Positions 8,272 to 19,400 of a stretch of 64,000 nt of DNA are shown here, piece by piece. Within the stretch, counting starts at the first letter, position 1; each line of letters begins with the position of its first letter. Below the pieces are notes generated by a model that made no database searches, was not told the DNA's origin, and was given only the letters and a program-made list of their open reading frames with translations. Made by a program: the position numbers and the translations under genes. Source of the stretch: an uncultured Psychrobacter sp. (lineage in GTDB: Bacteria; Pseudomonadota; Gammaproteobacteria; Pseudomonadales; Moraxellaceae); NCBI GenBank assembly GCA_947495055.1, contig CANLXO010000003.1:124001-188000 (forward strand), given 5' to 3'.

Positions 8272-9234
8272 ATGCAACTGTCATCACTGATACAAAAGGT
8301 GCATAAGCGTACGCCTAAACTTGGTAAGGTTGTTTCTCTCGCCACAGCGACGGGCGTCATTACAGCTAACAGTATAGCAGCAGGTCCTCCAGTGTGGATC
8401 ATGGGCGCTGCCAAAACTATTACAGGCTCAGCTATTGCAGATGATACCGTCATCAAAGTCACCAACTACTGGATCAATAGTAACAATGCGCTAATTGATA
8501 ATATCCTGCCGCGTAAAGACTGGCGTATTAACTTGCCTGATGATGTCAATACTCAAGGCAAATATCTGCTCGTCAGCAATCATCAATCTTGGGTCGATAC
8601 GAGCATCGTTCAGTACATCAGTGAAAAGCGCTTACCGCTTACCCGATTTTTTACTAAGTTTGAGCTGATATATATCCCTGTAATCGGTCAGGCTTTTTAC
8701 TTTTTAGACTTTCCGATGATGCGCCGTCACTCAAAGGAGCAGATCGCAAAAAACCCAGCACTAAAAGGTAAAGATATTATTGAAGCCAAACGCGCCTGCG
8801 CTCTACTAAAAGACAAACCCTTTACTTTGCTCAATTATTTGGAGGGAACGCGCTTTACCTCTGCTAAACATAAAAGCCAAAACTCTCCTTACACTCATCT
8901 GCTAAAACCAAGAGCTGGCGGCTTAGCACTAGCTATTAGTGCTCTGGGTGATGAGATTGACAGTATTTTGGATATGACTATCGTCTATCCTGACGGCATA
9001 CCGACCTATAGTGATTTGTGGAAAGGGAATATTAAACGTTTAGGCGTTGATGTGCGCCATATTCATATACCAGATGGTCTAGCCACTGCAATCAAAGACG
9101 GTCGTTACGAGACGGATGAGGCTATCAAAGTGCAAATGTTTGATTGGGTTGAGCAGATATGGCAACAAAAGGATCAGCTTATCAGCGAGATGTTAGCTGA
9201 ATTTGAAAATACGCCTGACAAAAGCACTCTATAG
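8272..9234 (+). CDS. Lysophospholipid acyltransferase family protein (YihG-like)
   Basis: A 320-residue protein of the PlsC-type LPLAT superfamily. The catalytic HX4D motif is seen as SNHQSWVDT near residue 104, and the substrate-binding motif as YLEGTRFT near residue 192; an FPMMRRHSKEQI segment lies between them. This arrangement and length fit the YihG/YihG-like branch, inner-membrane acyltransferases that adjust phospholipid acyl chains. The N-terminal residues 20-60 are hydrophobic and probably membrane-associated. The gene stands alone on the plus strand, with 68 nt before the next gene. It transfers acyl groups from acyl-CoA or acyl-ACP to a lysophospholipid; donor preference cannot be read from the sequence. 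Confidence 0.88.
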   Translation: MQLSSLIQKVHKRTPKLGKVVSLATATGVITANSIAAGPPVWIMGAAKTITGSAIADDTVIKVTNYWINSNNALIDNILPRKDWRINLPDDVNTQGKYLLVSNHQSWVDTSIVQYISEKRLPLTRFFTKFELIYIPVIGQAFYFLDFPMMRRHSKEQIAKNPALKGKDIIEAKRACALLKDKPFTLLNYLEGTRFTSAKHKSQNSPYTHLLKPRAGGLALAISALGDEIDSILDMTIVYPDGIPTYSDLWKGNIKRLGVDVRHIHIPDGLATAIKDGRYETDEAIKVQMFDWVEQIWQQKDQLISEMLAEFENTPDKSTL

Positions 9235-9302
9235 TTTTTAAGATAATTGCTTAAGCCTTTTAGACTATCCTAAGCGCTTTTTACTTGATATAAGGTATAA
9301 CT

Positions 9303-10385
9303 GTGCCCGCCTCTAGTACTCATTTACCCAAACGCTCAAAACCGCTCCCCAAGCAGGACGGATCCCTTCCTCCTGAGCCGCCAACACGTCCTGCGCCTAG
9401 TCGTTTAAAGCTGACTTATGACATTTTAATGCTTATTGCTATTGGTATTGATTTGTTCTTAATCAGTATTGATGCGATATTGATGAGTAACTTTAGCGCC
9501 AATGTTGCTAATTGGCTGATGCTTAGCGAGGCGCTTGCTTGGTATCAAAACGTACTACATGATCCGCTGCGTACAGCAGGTGGATTTTTTACGCTGTTTT
9601 TAATTTTTGAATTAACCGTGCGCTGGGCTATTGCGATCAAAGATCGTGTTTATTACCGCTGGTTTTTTTTCCCCTTTGTACATTGGTATGAAGTATTAGG
9701 CTGTTTTCCGCAGCTGCGTGCGCTGCGCTTGTTCCGAGCAGTCGTGATCGGTCGGCGCCTGCATCAGCTTGGCTATCAAGTATTGCCTCAGCCTTGGCTT
9801 AGACGTATCAAGTTCTATATTGATTTAGTACTTGAGGAGTTATCAGATCGAGTCATCTTGACCGCAATTGACAATTATCGTCAACAGCTCACCGATCCAA
9901 AAACGCAAAAATCTATGATAGATTCGACTATCAGCCGTAACCGCGTAGAGATTGAAGCGGTCATCTTATCGCTACTACGCCGCGAGCTGGTGCCACAGTT
10001 ACAAAAGCTAAAACGCGGCTCTGAGGGCGGTGAGCTGATCGCTCATGAAGTCGGTGATGCCATTCAAAGTGGGCTTGCCAATACGCCAGAGCTCAGGCGT
10101 TATCTTAGGCTGATACCTATCGCCGGTAGCCTGATTGAATCGCAGCTACAACATATCGGACAGAGTATCGGTGAAAATGTCGTCTATGCACTTAATGCGC
10201 GCCTGCTAGATGATCAGCGTATCGATGATATGATGGCAACTATCGCCCATAGCGTCGCTCATATCGATGCCAATGATACTGCGCTAGATGTTTTGGTCGC
10301 AAGTATAATCAATGACAGTTTATCGGCGCTTGAAGCACAAGTAAAAGTTCAGCAATGGAAGCACAAAGATATGTTAAACCTGTAA
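9303..10385 (+). CDS. Unknown inner-membrane protein with S4-like (voltage-sensor-like) segment
   Basis: A 360-residue protein starting at GTG (AAGG about 7 nt upstream). After a Pro/Lys-rich N-terminus it has hydrophobic segments near residues 38-60, 70-90 and 95-115, then FELTVRWAIA, HWYEVLGCFPQ and an arginine-spaced helix LRALRLFRAVVIGRRL that resembles an S4 voltage sensor. Unlike a voltage-gated channel there is no visible pore loop or selectivity filter; residues from about 180 onward are a soluble alpha-helical domain. I cannot name a function. It follows the acyltransferase by 68 nt and may be co-transcribed with it. A voltage-sensor-only protein or a membrane anchor for the cytoplasmic domain are both possible. 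Confidence 0.6.
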   Translation: MPASSTHLPKRSKPLPKQDGSLPPEPPTRPAPSRLKLTYDILMLIAIGIDLFLISIDAILMSNFSANVANWLMLSEALAWYQNVLHDPLRTAGGFFTLFLIFELTVRWAIAIKDRVYYRWFFFPFVHWYEVLGCFPQLRALRLFRAVVIGRRLHQLGYQVLPQPWLRRIKFYIDLVLEELSDRVILTAIDNYRQQLTDPKTQKSMIDSTISRNRVEIEAVILSLLRRELVPQLQKLKRGSEGGELIAHEVGDAIQSGLANTPELRRYLRLIPIAGSLIESQLQHIGQSIGENVVYALNARLLDDQRIDDMMATIAHSVAHIDANDTALDVLVASIINDSLSALEAQVKVQQWKHKDMLNL

Positions 10386-10489
10386 TGAGGTCAAAGGCGT
10401 GCCAAATAGTAAACACGCCCTATGAATATCAAAAGATAAACGGTAAACTTATGAGCAGATTTGGACACCTTAGATGATAAGTGGCCTGT

Positions 10490-10556
10490 CCTTTTATTTA
10501 AAGTGGTACGACCTTTTATCTAAAGTGGCACACTCTTTTATCTAAATAGTTATACT
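10490..10556 (+). repeat. Three imperfect 22-23 bp direct repeats upstream of minC
   Basis: Units at 10490-10511, 10512-10534 and 10535-10556 share CTTTTATYTAAAGTGG (the third drifts after CTAAA). They end about 65 nt before the minC ATG. A TATACT hexamer in the third unit could serve as a -10 element. The role is unknown; a regulator-binding array or slippage product are both possible. Confidence 0.6.
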
Positions 10557-10620
10557 GCAGTATTTGTAGAGTGATTCTAAGTAGCTGCATGGTAATGGCA
10601 GTATTTTGAGGATAAGTATT

Positions 10621-11433
10621 ATGACAATCTCGGACATCGGCAATCCTTTAGCCACCGATAGCGACAGCCCTGCCATGGCCTTTTTTGGCAAAATGCTCAC
10701 CTTTTCACGCGTTCAGCTCAATACCAATGATCTAAGCGCTATTGATGCTCAGCTATCTGCGACGATTGATAATAAAAACACCAATACGCCTGTGATTATC
10801 GATAGTGACATCGAACAAGATTTGCCCGCGCTCGTAGATATGCTCTGGTCTTGGGGATTGCAGCCAATCGGGGTAGTAAAAGGCGTTCTTGAGACTCAAG
10901 CACGCGCGCAAAAGATGGCTATATTCCCAGCAGATGGCAAGCGTATCGAGCGCATTATACCGAGTAAAAAGGCGGCATCTCAGGTCAGCGAAACAGCTGT
11001 AGAGCTTAAAGAAGCTGTGAATGAGGGGACGGATAAAAGTAGTCAAACCACGTTATCTACCGATGCGCCCCAAACCTTGGTAAGTGACGCGCACATTGCC
11101 AGTCTTATCTATGATCAAGTACTGCGCTCAGGTCAGAGTCTCAATCACGTCGGTGGCGATCTTATCTTAACCAATAGTGTCAATAGCGGCGCTGAAGCGA
11201 TTACTGATAATAACTTACATGTCTACGCGCGTGCCCAAGGTCGCTTAGTCGCTGGTGCTACGGGTGATCAAGACGCGCGTATATTTTGTCAGGTCTTTAA
11301 CCCCTCTCTAGTGTCAGTCGCAGGGACTTACTGTTTACGTGACAACATACCTGAGCATCTTATAGACAAGCCGGTACAAGTGCGCTTCGTTGAAAACCAG
11401 GGGTTAGTATTTACGCTAATGGATACAGTCTAA
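10621..11433 (+). CDS. minC: Septum site-determining protein MinC
   Basis: A 270-residue protein (ATG at 10621 chosen because GAGGA lies at 10608-10612; an in-frame TTG five codons earlier is less likely). The N-terminal domain with MAFFGKMLTFSRVQLNT and DLPALVDMLWSWGLQPIGV matches MinC-N, which destabilises FtsZ polymers. A polar linker of about 50 residues joins it to the C-terminal beta-helix (RSGQSLNHVGGDLIL, GAEAITDNNLHVYARAQGR), which dimerises and binds MinD. MinC blocks Z-ring assembly at the poles. It is in the same direction as minDE but separated by 353 bp, and short direct repeats lie upstream of it. Confidence 0.88.
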   Translation: MTISDIGNPLATDSDSPAMAFFGKMLTFSRVQLNTNDLSAIDAQLSATIDNKNTNTPVIIDSDIEQDLPALVDMLWSWGLQPIGVVKGVLETQARAQKMAIFPADGKRIERIIPSKKAASQVSETAVELKEAVNEGTDKSSQTTLSTDAPQTLVSDAHIASLIYDQVLRSGQSLNHVGGDLILTNSVNSGAEAITDNNLHVYARAQGRLVAGATGDQDARIFCQVFNPSLVSVAGTYCLRDNIPEHLIDKPVQVRFVENQGLVFTLMDTV

Positions 11434-11786
11434 AAAGCGTAACGTTGACTTATAAGCTGCCGATATTAAATTTTTATATTAGACTATATTCTAAAACTTG
11501 AGTATTGAGCATGAACCTAGTAGGCTTGCAAAAACCACTTAATAATATAGTAAGTTTATTTAACAAAACTGCGCTACTATATATCTACAACTCAGCCACT
11601 ATCTATATAGATTAAGAACTGTTTAATGTGAGTCTCATACTTATCTAATATCAAAGGTCGATTGTTGTAGGTCAACTATAAATTTATAGGTAGGTGTGGT
11701 AGGCTTGCCCTCGCAAATAGCACATGTAGCACAAATGCGTTATTTTATTTCATAAATATTTTATTGATAGATAGGAGTGTGCCATC
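11434..11786 (+). other. Spacer between minC and minD, 353 bp
   Basis: AT-rich non-coding DNA with no terminator that I can identify. TAGGCTTGC occurs twice (near 11521 and 11700). A 34-codon frame from 11511 looks spurious. A minDE promoter is expected here but no hexamer pair is convincing; the GTG start of minD follows TAGGAGTG. Confidence 0.4.
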
Positions 11787-12602
11787 GTGGCAAAAATTGT
11801 TGTAATCACTTCAGGTAAAGGCGGTGTTGGCAAAACCACCACCAGCGCCTCTTTTGCTGCCGGTTTGGCATTACGCGGTTACAAGACCGTTGTCATCGAC
11901 TTTGATGTGGGTCTGCGTAACCTAGATCTCATCATGGGCTGTGAAAACCGCATCGTATATGACTTTGTTGATGTGATTAGTGGTAATGCTCGCCTGTCAC
12001 AAGCGCTCGTCAAAGACAAAAAACTTGAGAACTTATATATCTTGCCTGCCAGTCAAACGCGTGACAAAGACGCTTTGACAGATGAAGGTGTCAGCGAGGT
12101 GATGGATGAGCTCTCAAAGCAATTTGATTATATTATTTGCGACTCTCCTGCCGGTATTGAGCGCGGCGCGCAGCTAGCGATGTATCATGCTGATGAAGCT
12201 ATCATCGTGACCAATCCTGAAATCTCCTCAGTACGTGACTCAGATCGCATTATCGGTATCCTACAAAGCCGTACCAAAAAGGTTGAAGAGGGTCATGGAT
12301 CTATCCGTGAGCATCTGATTATCACGCGCTACAATGCTGAGCGCGCAGCGGCTAATGAGATGATGGACATCGATACTATATCTAACGACATCCTAAAGGT
12401 GCCACTGCTCGGCGTCATTCCTGAGAGTCACTCCGTACTAGAAGCGTCCAACCACGGTGAGCCTGTTATCCATTATACCGACTCTGTCGCGGGTCAATGT
12501 TATGACGATATCGTAGCTCGGTTCTTGGGTGAAGAGCGTCCTATACGTCATCTTGATGTGAAAAAGAAAAGTCTATTACAGCGCTGGTTTGGAGGTCAAT
12601 AA
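11787..12602 (+). CDS. minD: Septum site-determining ATPase MinD
   Basis: A 271-residue ParA/MinD-type ATPase starting with GTG after AGGAG. The deviant Walker A motif [11 protein letters not shown] is at residues 10-20, followed by [31 protein letters not shown] and the C-terminal amphipathic membrane-targeting helix [12 protein letters not shown]. MinD-ATP binds the inner membrane, recruits MinC to block FtsZ rings and is released when MinE stimulates ATP hydrolysis, which creates pole-to-pole oscillation. The stop codon overlaps the minE start by one base, so the two are translationally coupled. Length is typical. Confidence 0.97.
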   Translation: MAKIVVITSGKGGVGKTTTSASFAAGLALRGYKTVVIDFDVGLRNLDLIMGCENRIVYDFVDVISGNARLSQALVKDKKLENLYILPASQTRDKDALTDEGVSEVMDELSKQFDYIICDSPAGIERGAQLAMYHADEAIIVTNPEISSVRDSDRIIGILQSRTKKVEEGHGSIREHLIITRYNAERAAANEMMDIDTISNDILKVPLLGVIPESHSVLEASNHGEPVIHYTDSVAGQCYDDIVARFLGEERPIRHLDVKKKSLLQRWFGGQ

Positions 12603-12889
12603 TGAGTAAGAAAAAAGGATTTTGGAGTAGCCTATTTGGTACTGACGATAGCAATGCTGGCAGCGCGAATATGGCGACTGAACGTCTAAAAGTGATCGTC
12701 GCCAGCGAAAATCGGCTAAACAACCGCTTGACGGCTGATCGCATCGAAAAGATGAAACGCGAAATACTCGAGGTAGTCAACAAGTACGTCAATGGCGTGC
12801 AGATTGACGATGTTAATATTAATCATCGCTCAGAAGACAGTCTTGATGTACTGGAGATGAATATCAGTTTGCCTGAACACAAAAAATAA
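12602..12889 (+). CDS. minE: Cell division topological specificity factor MinE
   Basis: A 95-residue MinE of usual length. The N-terminal anti-MinCD region contains [14 protein letters not shown] and the C-terminal topological domain ends in [16 protein letters not shown]. MinE binds membrane-bound MinD, displaces MinC and triggers ATP hydrolysis. The ATG shares one base with the minD stop. The gene is closed by a strong hairpin at 12904-12940. Confidence 0.96.
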   Translation: MSKKKGFWSSLFGTDDSNAGSANMATERLKVIVASENRLNNRLTADRIEKMKREILEVVNKYVNGVQIDDVNINHRSEDSLDVLEMNISLPEHKK

Positions 12890-12903
12890 CGATTTGATAG
12901 CTA

Positions 12904-12940
12904 TAAATAGGCCCTAAGTATCACACTTAGGGCCTATTTA
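12904..12940. terminator. Bidirectional hairpin between minE and the chp operon
   Basis: A perfect 15-bp stem (TAAATAGGCCCTAAG at 12904-12918 and its complement at 12926-12940) with a 7-nt loop lies between two convergent genes. There is no long T run, but its symmetry and place suit termination from both sides. Confidence 0.7.
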
Positions 12941-12951
12941 TGGCTGCACTT

Positions 12952-13455
12952 TTAGCTTTCAATCAGATGATGAGCAAGTTTATCTACGTCTGGTATCAGA
13001 TAAACAATATTGTCTATCATCACTGCTTGATACCAAAAAGCAGACACGTCATTAATGTTGTGCGTCGAATGAGATTCATTTTGTTGAATATCAGACATTG
13101 AGGTTGCATAATGCTCAGGGAGATCAACATCCTTGACATCAGATATGCGTACTTGCAAGGCGTGAGGCGTATCTACACTTTGTAGAGCAATGCGCTGCTC
13201 GCTGGTATTACCCTCTATTACAATCATTTTGCTCGGCGTCTGAGGGCGCAAGAATAGGTGAAAAACAGGAAGCTGCTGTTGTTGCCAGACATGCGTCCCT
13301 ATTTGCTCAGTGCTATCTTCTATGTCCAAAATTAGGCTAGTAGGCACTATCCAATCAGGCTGATCAACAGCTGCAATCACAGTCACATCCAACATGCCAT
13401 TACTGGTCGTCAGTAAGCTGACCGCTTCAAAAGAATGCTTTACAATCTCGCTCAT
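12952..13455 (-). CDS. Small CheW-like protein, candidate ChpC
   Basis: A 167-residue protein without signal or membrane segment. The first 65 residues show a CheW-like pattern (PTSLILDIEDSTEQ, then HVWQQQQLPVFHL, matching the usual P-x-x-x-V/I-L ... W-x-x-x-x-LPV-x-L), and a later part resembles a second CheW strand set. It is the last gene of the Pil-Chp cluster, 37 nt after chpA, where Pseudomonas has chpC, an accessory CheW-type coupling protein. Similarity is weak and the middle part is polar and low in conservation signals, so the call rests on position as much as sequence. The alternative is an unrelated accessory protein of Moraxellaceae Chp clusters. Confidence 0.5.
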   Translation of the reverse strand: MSEIVKHSFEAVSLLTTSNGMLDVTVIAAVDQPDWIVPTSLILDIEDSTEQIGTHVWQQQQLPVFHLFLRPQTPSKMIVIEGNTSEQRIALQSVDTPHALQVRISDVKDVDLPEHYATSMSDIQQNESHSTHNINDVSAFWYQAVMIDNIVYLIPDVDKLAHHLIES

Positions 13456-13492
13456 ATAGCGCTCTCAATAGTTAAATTATTTGAGGATACAT

Positions 13493-16400
13493 TTATCCTT
13501 GGTAAGTGACACTGTTTTTGGTAGCTAATAGGCGCTGTATATTATCAAGCAGCTCATTTTCTTGGAAAGGCTTACCCATATAATCATTCACGCCGATCTC
13601 AAGCGCACGCGTGCGATGTTTTTCTCCAGTACGCGAGGTGATCATAATGATTGGAATATGTTGCAAGCGCTTGCTGTGCCTGATTTGAGTTGCAACCTCA
13701 AAACCATCCATACGCGGCATCTCGATATCAAGTAAGATTAGATCAGGCAAAGTCTCTTGTAATATCTCAACCGCATCTACGCCGTCTTTAGCAAGGGTGA
13801 CCGTATACTCTTGACGCTCCAAAAAGCGTGAAGTGACTTTACGAACGGTCACCGAATCATCTACGATTAGGATGTGCGGTTGAACTTGCGTCTGTTTAGA
13901 TACCTCTTTAGGTAGCACGCGCGTAGGCTCGAGCATCGATACATTACGCATCAAAGCGATGGGGTCTAGTATGAGCATGACAGATCCATCACCCATGATA
14001 GTCGCCGCAGACACGCCTTGTATGTGTGATAGTTGACGCCCTAGAGGCTTGACCACAACTTCAATTCTAGACCCTGCTATTTGATCAACTTGTAGCGCGA
14101 TGTTCTGTCCGCTACTGTTTTTGATAATGATAAGCGGTAAGCTGACATTGGTGCTAACGGTGAGATCATTGAGCGCGTTACCTGATAATATCTCATTGAG
14201 ATAACGTACCCTATAGTCTGTGTCGTCAATCTGTAGTGTTGCCGCGCCCGACTGATAATAGTCTTGTAGTTTCTCTGGATTGACTCGGACCACACGCTCA
14301 ATCTGTACCAAAGGAATAGCGTAGTAGCGATCAGCGGCGCGAACTACCAGCGCATCGGATATCGCAACCGTCAGCGGTACGCGAATAGTAAAGCGTGAAC
14401 CAACCCCGGTCTCTGATGCCACCGATACCGAGCCGCCCAGCTGTCGGATCTCACTAATAACGACATCCATACCCACGCCGCGACCTGATATTTGCGTCAC
14501 TTTTTGGGTGGTAGTGATGCCTGCATTAAAGATGTACTGCATAATATCGACATCAGTTAGGCTAGTATCACCCTCTTGAATCAAGCCTTGAGAGATTGCC
14601 TTTTTGCGTACCGCCTCAACATCGATACCGCTGCCATCATCTGTTAGCATGATGACGATCTCACTACCCTCTCGCACAACCTCTAGTGAGATATTACCCT
14701 CACTACTCTTGCCAGCGTTCTCACGTATTTTGGCATCTTCAATACCGTGATCGACAGCATTACGTAGCATATGCTCTAAAGGCGAGGTGATACGCTCTAG
14801 GATAGTTCTGTCTATTTCACCTTCTGCGTTTTTGATTGTTAGAGCGACTCTTTTGTTAAGCTGATTGGCAGTTTGACGCACTGTACGCTCAAGACGAGGT
14901 TTTAGACGGGTGAACGGCACCATTCTAGAGTTCATCAAGCCATCTTGTAGCTCTGTTTGCGTCCGAGATAGCTGCAGTAGTAGACTTTCGCTATCTCGCG
15001 TCTTTTCAAGCAAGGTGCTGTTAATGTCAATCAAATCAGAGGCGGACTCCGTTAAGGACTTAGACAACTGATTTAAGGATGAATATTGGTCCATCTCTAA
15101 CGGATCAAATCCTTCATGATTAATAAGCTCTTCATCAATCTGTGATAGGATTTGCGCCTCAAGCTCAATCTCCATTCGGCGCAACTGATCGGCGAGACGC
15201 TGTACAGTTACTCCCATCTCCTCAATGCTACCGGTCAAGCTACTCATACCCATATCGATACGAGCACGGTTAATCGCTGACTCACCCGACAAGTTAATCA
15301 TGTGCTCAATGAGGCCACCTGATATTCGGATCATCTCATTGCTATCCGCTCGCTGCTCTTGCTGCGCGAACTGACCACTCATATCAGGCATGACACTGAT
15401 GTCGTGACCATTAGGAGTTATTTGCTGCTGATTTGGGCTTTGAGCTAAAGCCTCTGATGGTTGATATGCAGGCAGCTTTGTAGACGATGCCTCTTGCAAA
15501 GTTGTAGTGGTTAACGTTTGCAGCTTTGTTTGTAATGGTAGCGGTGCTTGAGCTGCCATGATTGCGCGGCGCTGTTCTTGCAAAGATTCTTTTGGTATGG
15601 ATACTAGCTGCTTTGGATCTTTGATAAATTGCTGTAAAGCGCTGATTAAAGACACGGGGGCTGACGGATTGACTTGTTGCTTGAGTATCGCTATAGCGTC
15701 AGCTAACCAATCATGACAGGCAACTAGCAGGGCTTTAATAGTGTCAGTAGCGGGACGACGACCGTCTGCTAGGGACTCATAGACGGTCTCCATTTCATGC
15801 GCAAGGTCGGCGATACCACTGGCGTCAACCATACGCGCGCCGCCTTTTAGCGTATGCAAATCACGCTGCAGTACTTGCACATTAGCCACTGTATCAGCAT
15901 CGCTTATCAGTGCTAATAGATTCTGATTGCGATTGGTAATCTCTTCAGCTTCTTCTAAGAATACATCTAAGATATCGCTATCGGGTAAGCCATTTGGCCA
16001 AGAGCTATTAATTAAGTCCTCTAAACTTACACGCTTATCCTCTTGTGATGGATTCTGTACTTCTACTGATACCCCTGTAGTGATCGGTGTCGGTGCAGGT
16101 GGTTTCGGTACAGGTGGTTTCGGTACAGGTAGTATCAGCTCAACTTGTTCTGGCAAGACTTTTGATGTTGCCAGCTGCTTTAGCTGAGTCGTTAAAGAGG
16201 CGGCAAAAAAGGACTCATGATAATTGACAGTATGGGTGATCTGTAGCGATAGGACATCTTGCACCCTTTGCATGATATCAACCCACTGTAGTGTTGGCTC
16301 TATCTTTGCTTCTATAAAGCCTTCGTAGATACTCTCAATTTCGTGCGTCAGATCTGCAATACTTTTGATCTCAGCCATCTGCGCGCCACCTTTTATGGTG

Positions 16401-19400
16401 TGCAAGTAGCGCTGCAACTCTTTTAAGGCACTAAAGTCATCAATGTCAATGCGCCACTTAGCAAAGGCTTGCGCAATAGCGCCATCAAGCTGTTGCGCTT
16501 CTTCCAAAAATATCTCTAATAGTTCAGCGTCGGTATCGATAGCTTCGCTTTGTGTCTCTATATCATGGCGGCTTTTGACTGATGCCATATCAGTACTTTG
16601 AGCTTCAACGCTTTCTGCATAAGCGTTTTGTGAATCGTCGCTTTGTACATCAGTGCTTTGTAAATCAGTGCTTTGTGCCTGATGATAATCATCGTCCATA
16701 GAGCTGTCGGTTGTAGCATGCTCATTTGCAAAGGGTCTATTGATAAGCTTGCTCGTCTCAGCACTGTCATCAACCAGATTATTCAAGTTCTCTAGAACTT
16801 GACCATCGACCTTCAAAGACATGCTAGCAGCTAACGCATCAAACAAATCGACCAATTGGGCATGACCGTCTAGAAGTATGCTTTGATTGTCAGTATCAAA
16901 GGCCTGCTCTGGATGAGCGCTCAGATAGGCGTAGGCATTATCTAAAGCGCTAAGCAGCGCGCTGAACTTTGGCGACTCTTGAGTCTTTTGACTTAGGCGC
17001 TCAATTTGCGCTCTTTGCTTGGTAATATAGGCTGTAGTCTGCTCTATATCTGCGGCTTTGAGCACTTTAGTGAGCTGCCACTCGGCATCTAATAGAGAGT
17101 CAATATCATCTTCTAACAATTGGGCAACGCTCAGCTGATTGTCAGGTGCTATGACCGTATCCTCTTCAAGCATTGCTTGCAAGGAGACTAAATCTTGCTG
17201 GCTTTGGGTATTCTCAGGCGTCAAAGCTTGCGGCTTAATGCTCTGCTTATAACTATTTAAATACCCATCAATCAAAGTCACAGATTGGGTTAGCGCTGTA
17301 ATATGCTGCGCACTCATCGGCGTGTCTTGCTGCTGCAATTGCTCTAGGCTTTTTTCTATCGTGGCACTGACTTCACTAATAGCTGTCAAAGCACTAGATC
17401 CTGAGGCAGCTCGCAAGGTATGAAAAGCGCGGACAATATCGTCACTTACGTCAACTTCAGTGGCGTCTTTGTGCAAGATAACAAAATCATTAATATCTTG
17501 TAGTAATTCTTCTGCTTCTTCGATAAATATCTTACAAAACTCTTGTTCTTCTTCGCTTTGCGGCGGCATTGCTACTGGCGCTTCTGCCATTACTTCATTA
17601 ATAGAATAAATAGTTTGTAGCGTACTATCGACGTCTACGTTGTACCCAGTGGTAGAGGTCATCGATTCAGCTTGAACCAAATCAAAGCTGTCTTTTATCG
17701 AAGTGCTATCTCTTATCAAATTATAATCAAACGCATCTCCAAGCTGCTGGCTGTATGCATTGGCGCACGCTATCCACAAAGGCACATCTGCTGGATAATT
17801 ATGAGTGCCTGCGGCAAAAACATCCATCATGTCAGGATACGCGGTTAGTACGTCGCTAATAAGCGTCTTTATAGGTGCTGACGCCACAACATTGCCATCT
17901 AATATACGATTAAGCATATTCTCTATAGACCAAGCAAGCTCAGCGGTATAGTTGGCACCAACCATACGCCCTGAGCCTTTTAGGGTATGAAAGCCGCGGC
18001 GGATGTCTTGTAAAAGCGTCAGATTGTCCAAGTTATGCTGCCACTCTTCAAACAAAGGCGAGATCTCAGCTAAGACTTCTTCAGCCTCTTCTATAAAGAT
18101 ATCTTTGATGTCTGGATCAGCATCGTTGGCATCAAGGGGTAATTGCCCAATGTCTGGCATGAAAGGAAGTAGTGCTGCAGGCAAATCTGCAACTGCTAAG
18201 ACAGGCTGTTGTTTGCTAGGCACGTTTTCTACATCAAAATGGTCATTGATGTCATCACTATTTGAAAGCTCGTTATCGACTTCGATAGCGTTAGTGCTCG
18301 TCGCACTAGCGTCCAAATCATCTGTCGTATTGTCTAGTAAGTGACGACTATTAGCCACTATAACGCTGGCATCAAAGCTTGAATCTTGAGGGTCACTAAA
18401 ATCACTGACCATTTCGGGCAAATGAGCTATCGCCTCAGTCACTAAAGTCACAACTGCCTCTTGCACAGGCTTAGCGTTGTCTAAGCGATCATTGAGTAAG
18501 TGCTCAATAGATGCTGTCATCTCACTAATGCTCGCAGCATCAACCATACGGCTCAAGCTCGTTAACACAAAAAAGCCGCGATGAATCTCTGTCAAAGCCG
18601 TTGGGTCTTGGGGGTCTTGTTCCCAAATGGGTAAAAAATCTTGCAGGTCACTGATGACTTCCATTGATTTCTCAATAAAGGCATCGTGCGTGTCTTTATC
18701 TACATCAAAACTTTTGGCTTTAAGATTAAGCTTTTGATCGTCTTCGTTCTCATCAAATGACATCTGCTTCTCAAGATCTATATCATCGCTGGGCAGATTA
18801 TCAAAACTGTCTATACCCTCAAAATCAGTGCTCTTAAAATCAATACCTTCAAAATTAATGTCTTCAAAATCAATATCGTCAATATCATCCAAACTAATAT
18901 GATCAGTGTTATCTAGGGCTTGGGCATGAATAGGGCTACTCTCATCATAGGTATTGTCTGTATCATCAAAGTCATCATCGTCTAGATCAAGCGCTGTCCA
19001 CTCTATTGTATCGGTAGGTGCTGTTGTTTCTGGCGCAGCATTATCTATTTGCTCATCTGTTGCCTGATCATCGTCTAGCGTCCGATAGATATCACTATAT
19101 AGCTCCTGGAGCTGATGCTCAATCTGCCACTGCTGCGATGCAAATCCTGCTTCTGATGACATACTTTGCTCGGTATCCTGCGCGGTAATGCGAGCTTGGT
19201 CTGCGTAAGCGGACTGTCCACTATGCTCAAGCTGCATGCTGATACGATGCATTGAAGACGCCACAGTCTGAGGATTGTCGAGATTAAATATAACGGTTTC
19301 AAGCTCAGTTAGGGTATGAGATAAGATGTTAAATGACTCATCCATCAAAGAGTGACTGAGCGTAAGCGTTTGCTCATCGATGTCATTGAGTGCCAATAGC

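Noticed and set aside
11511..11615. A 34-codon frame between minC and minD
   Set aside because: No ribosome site, no recognisable motif and AT-rich composition; likely chance.
11689..11710. GTAGGTGTGGTAGGC as a further end of the 113-bp palindromic element
   Set aside because: Similarity is short, with no paired inverted end nearby; not enough to call a copy.
15927..16187. Plus-strand frame with GGFGTGGFGTG
   Set aside because: It is the reverse complement of the Pro-rich repeat in chpA and has no independent support.
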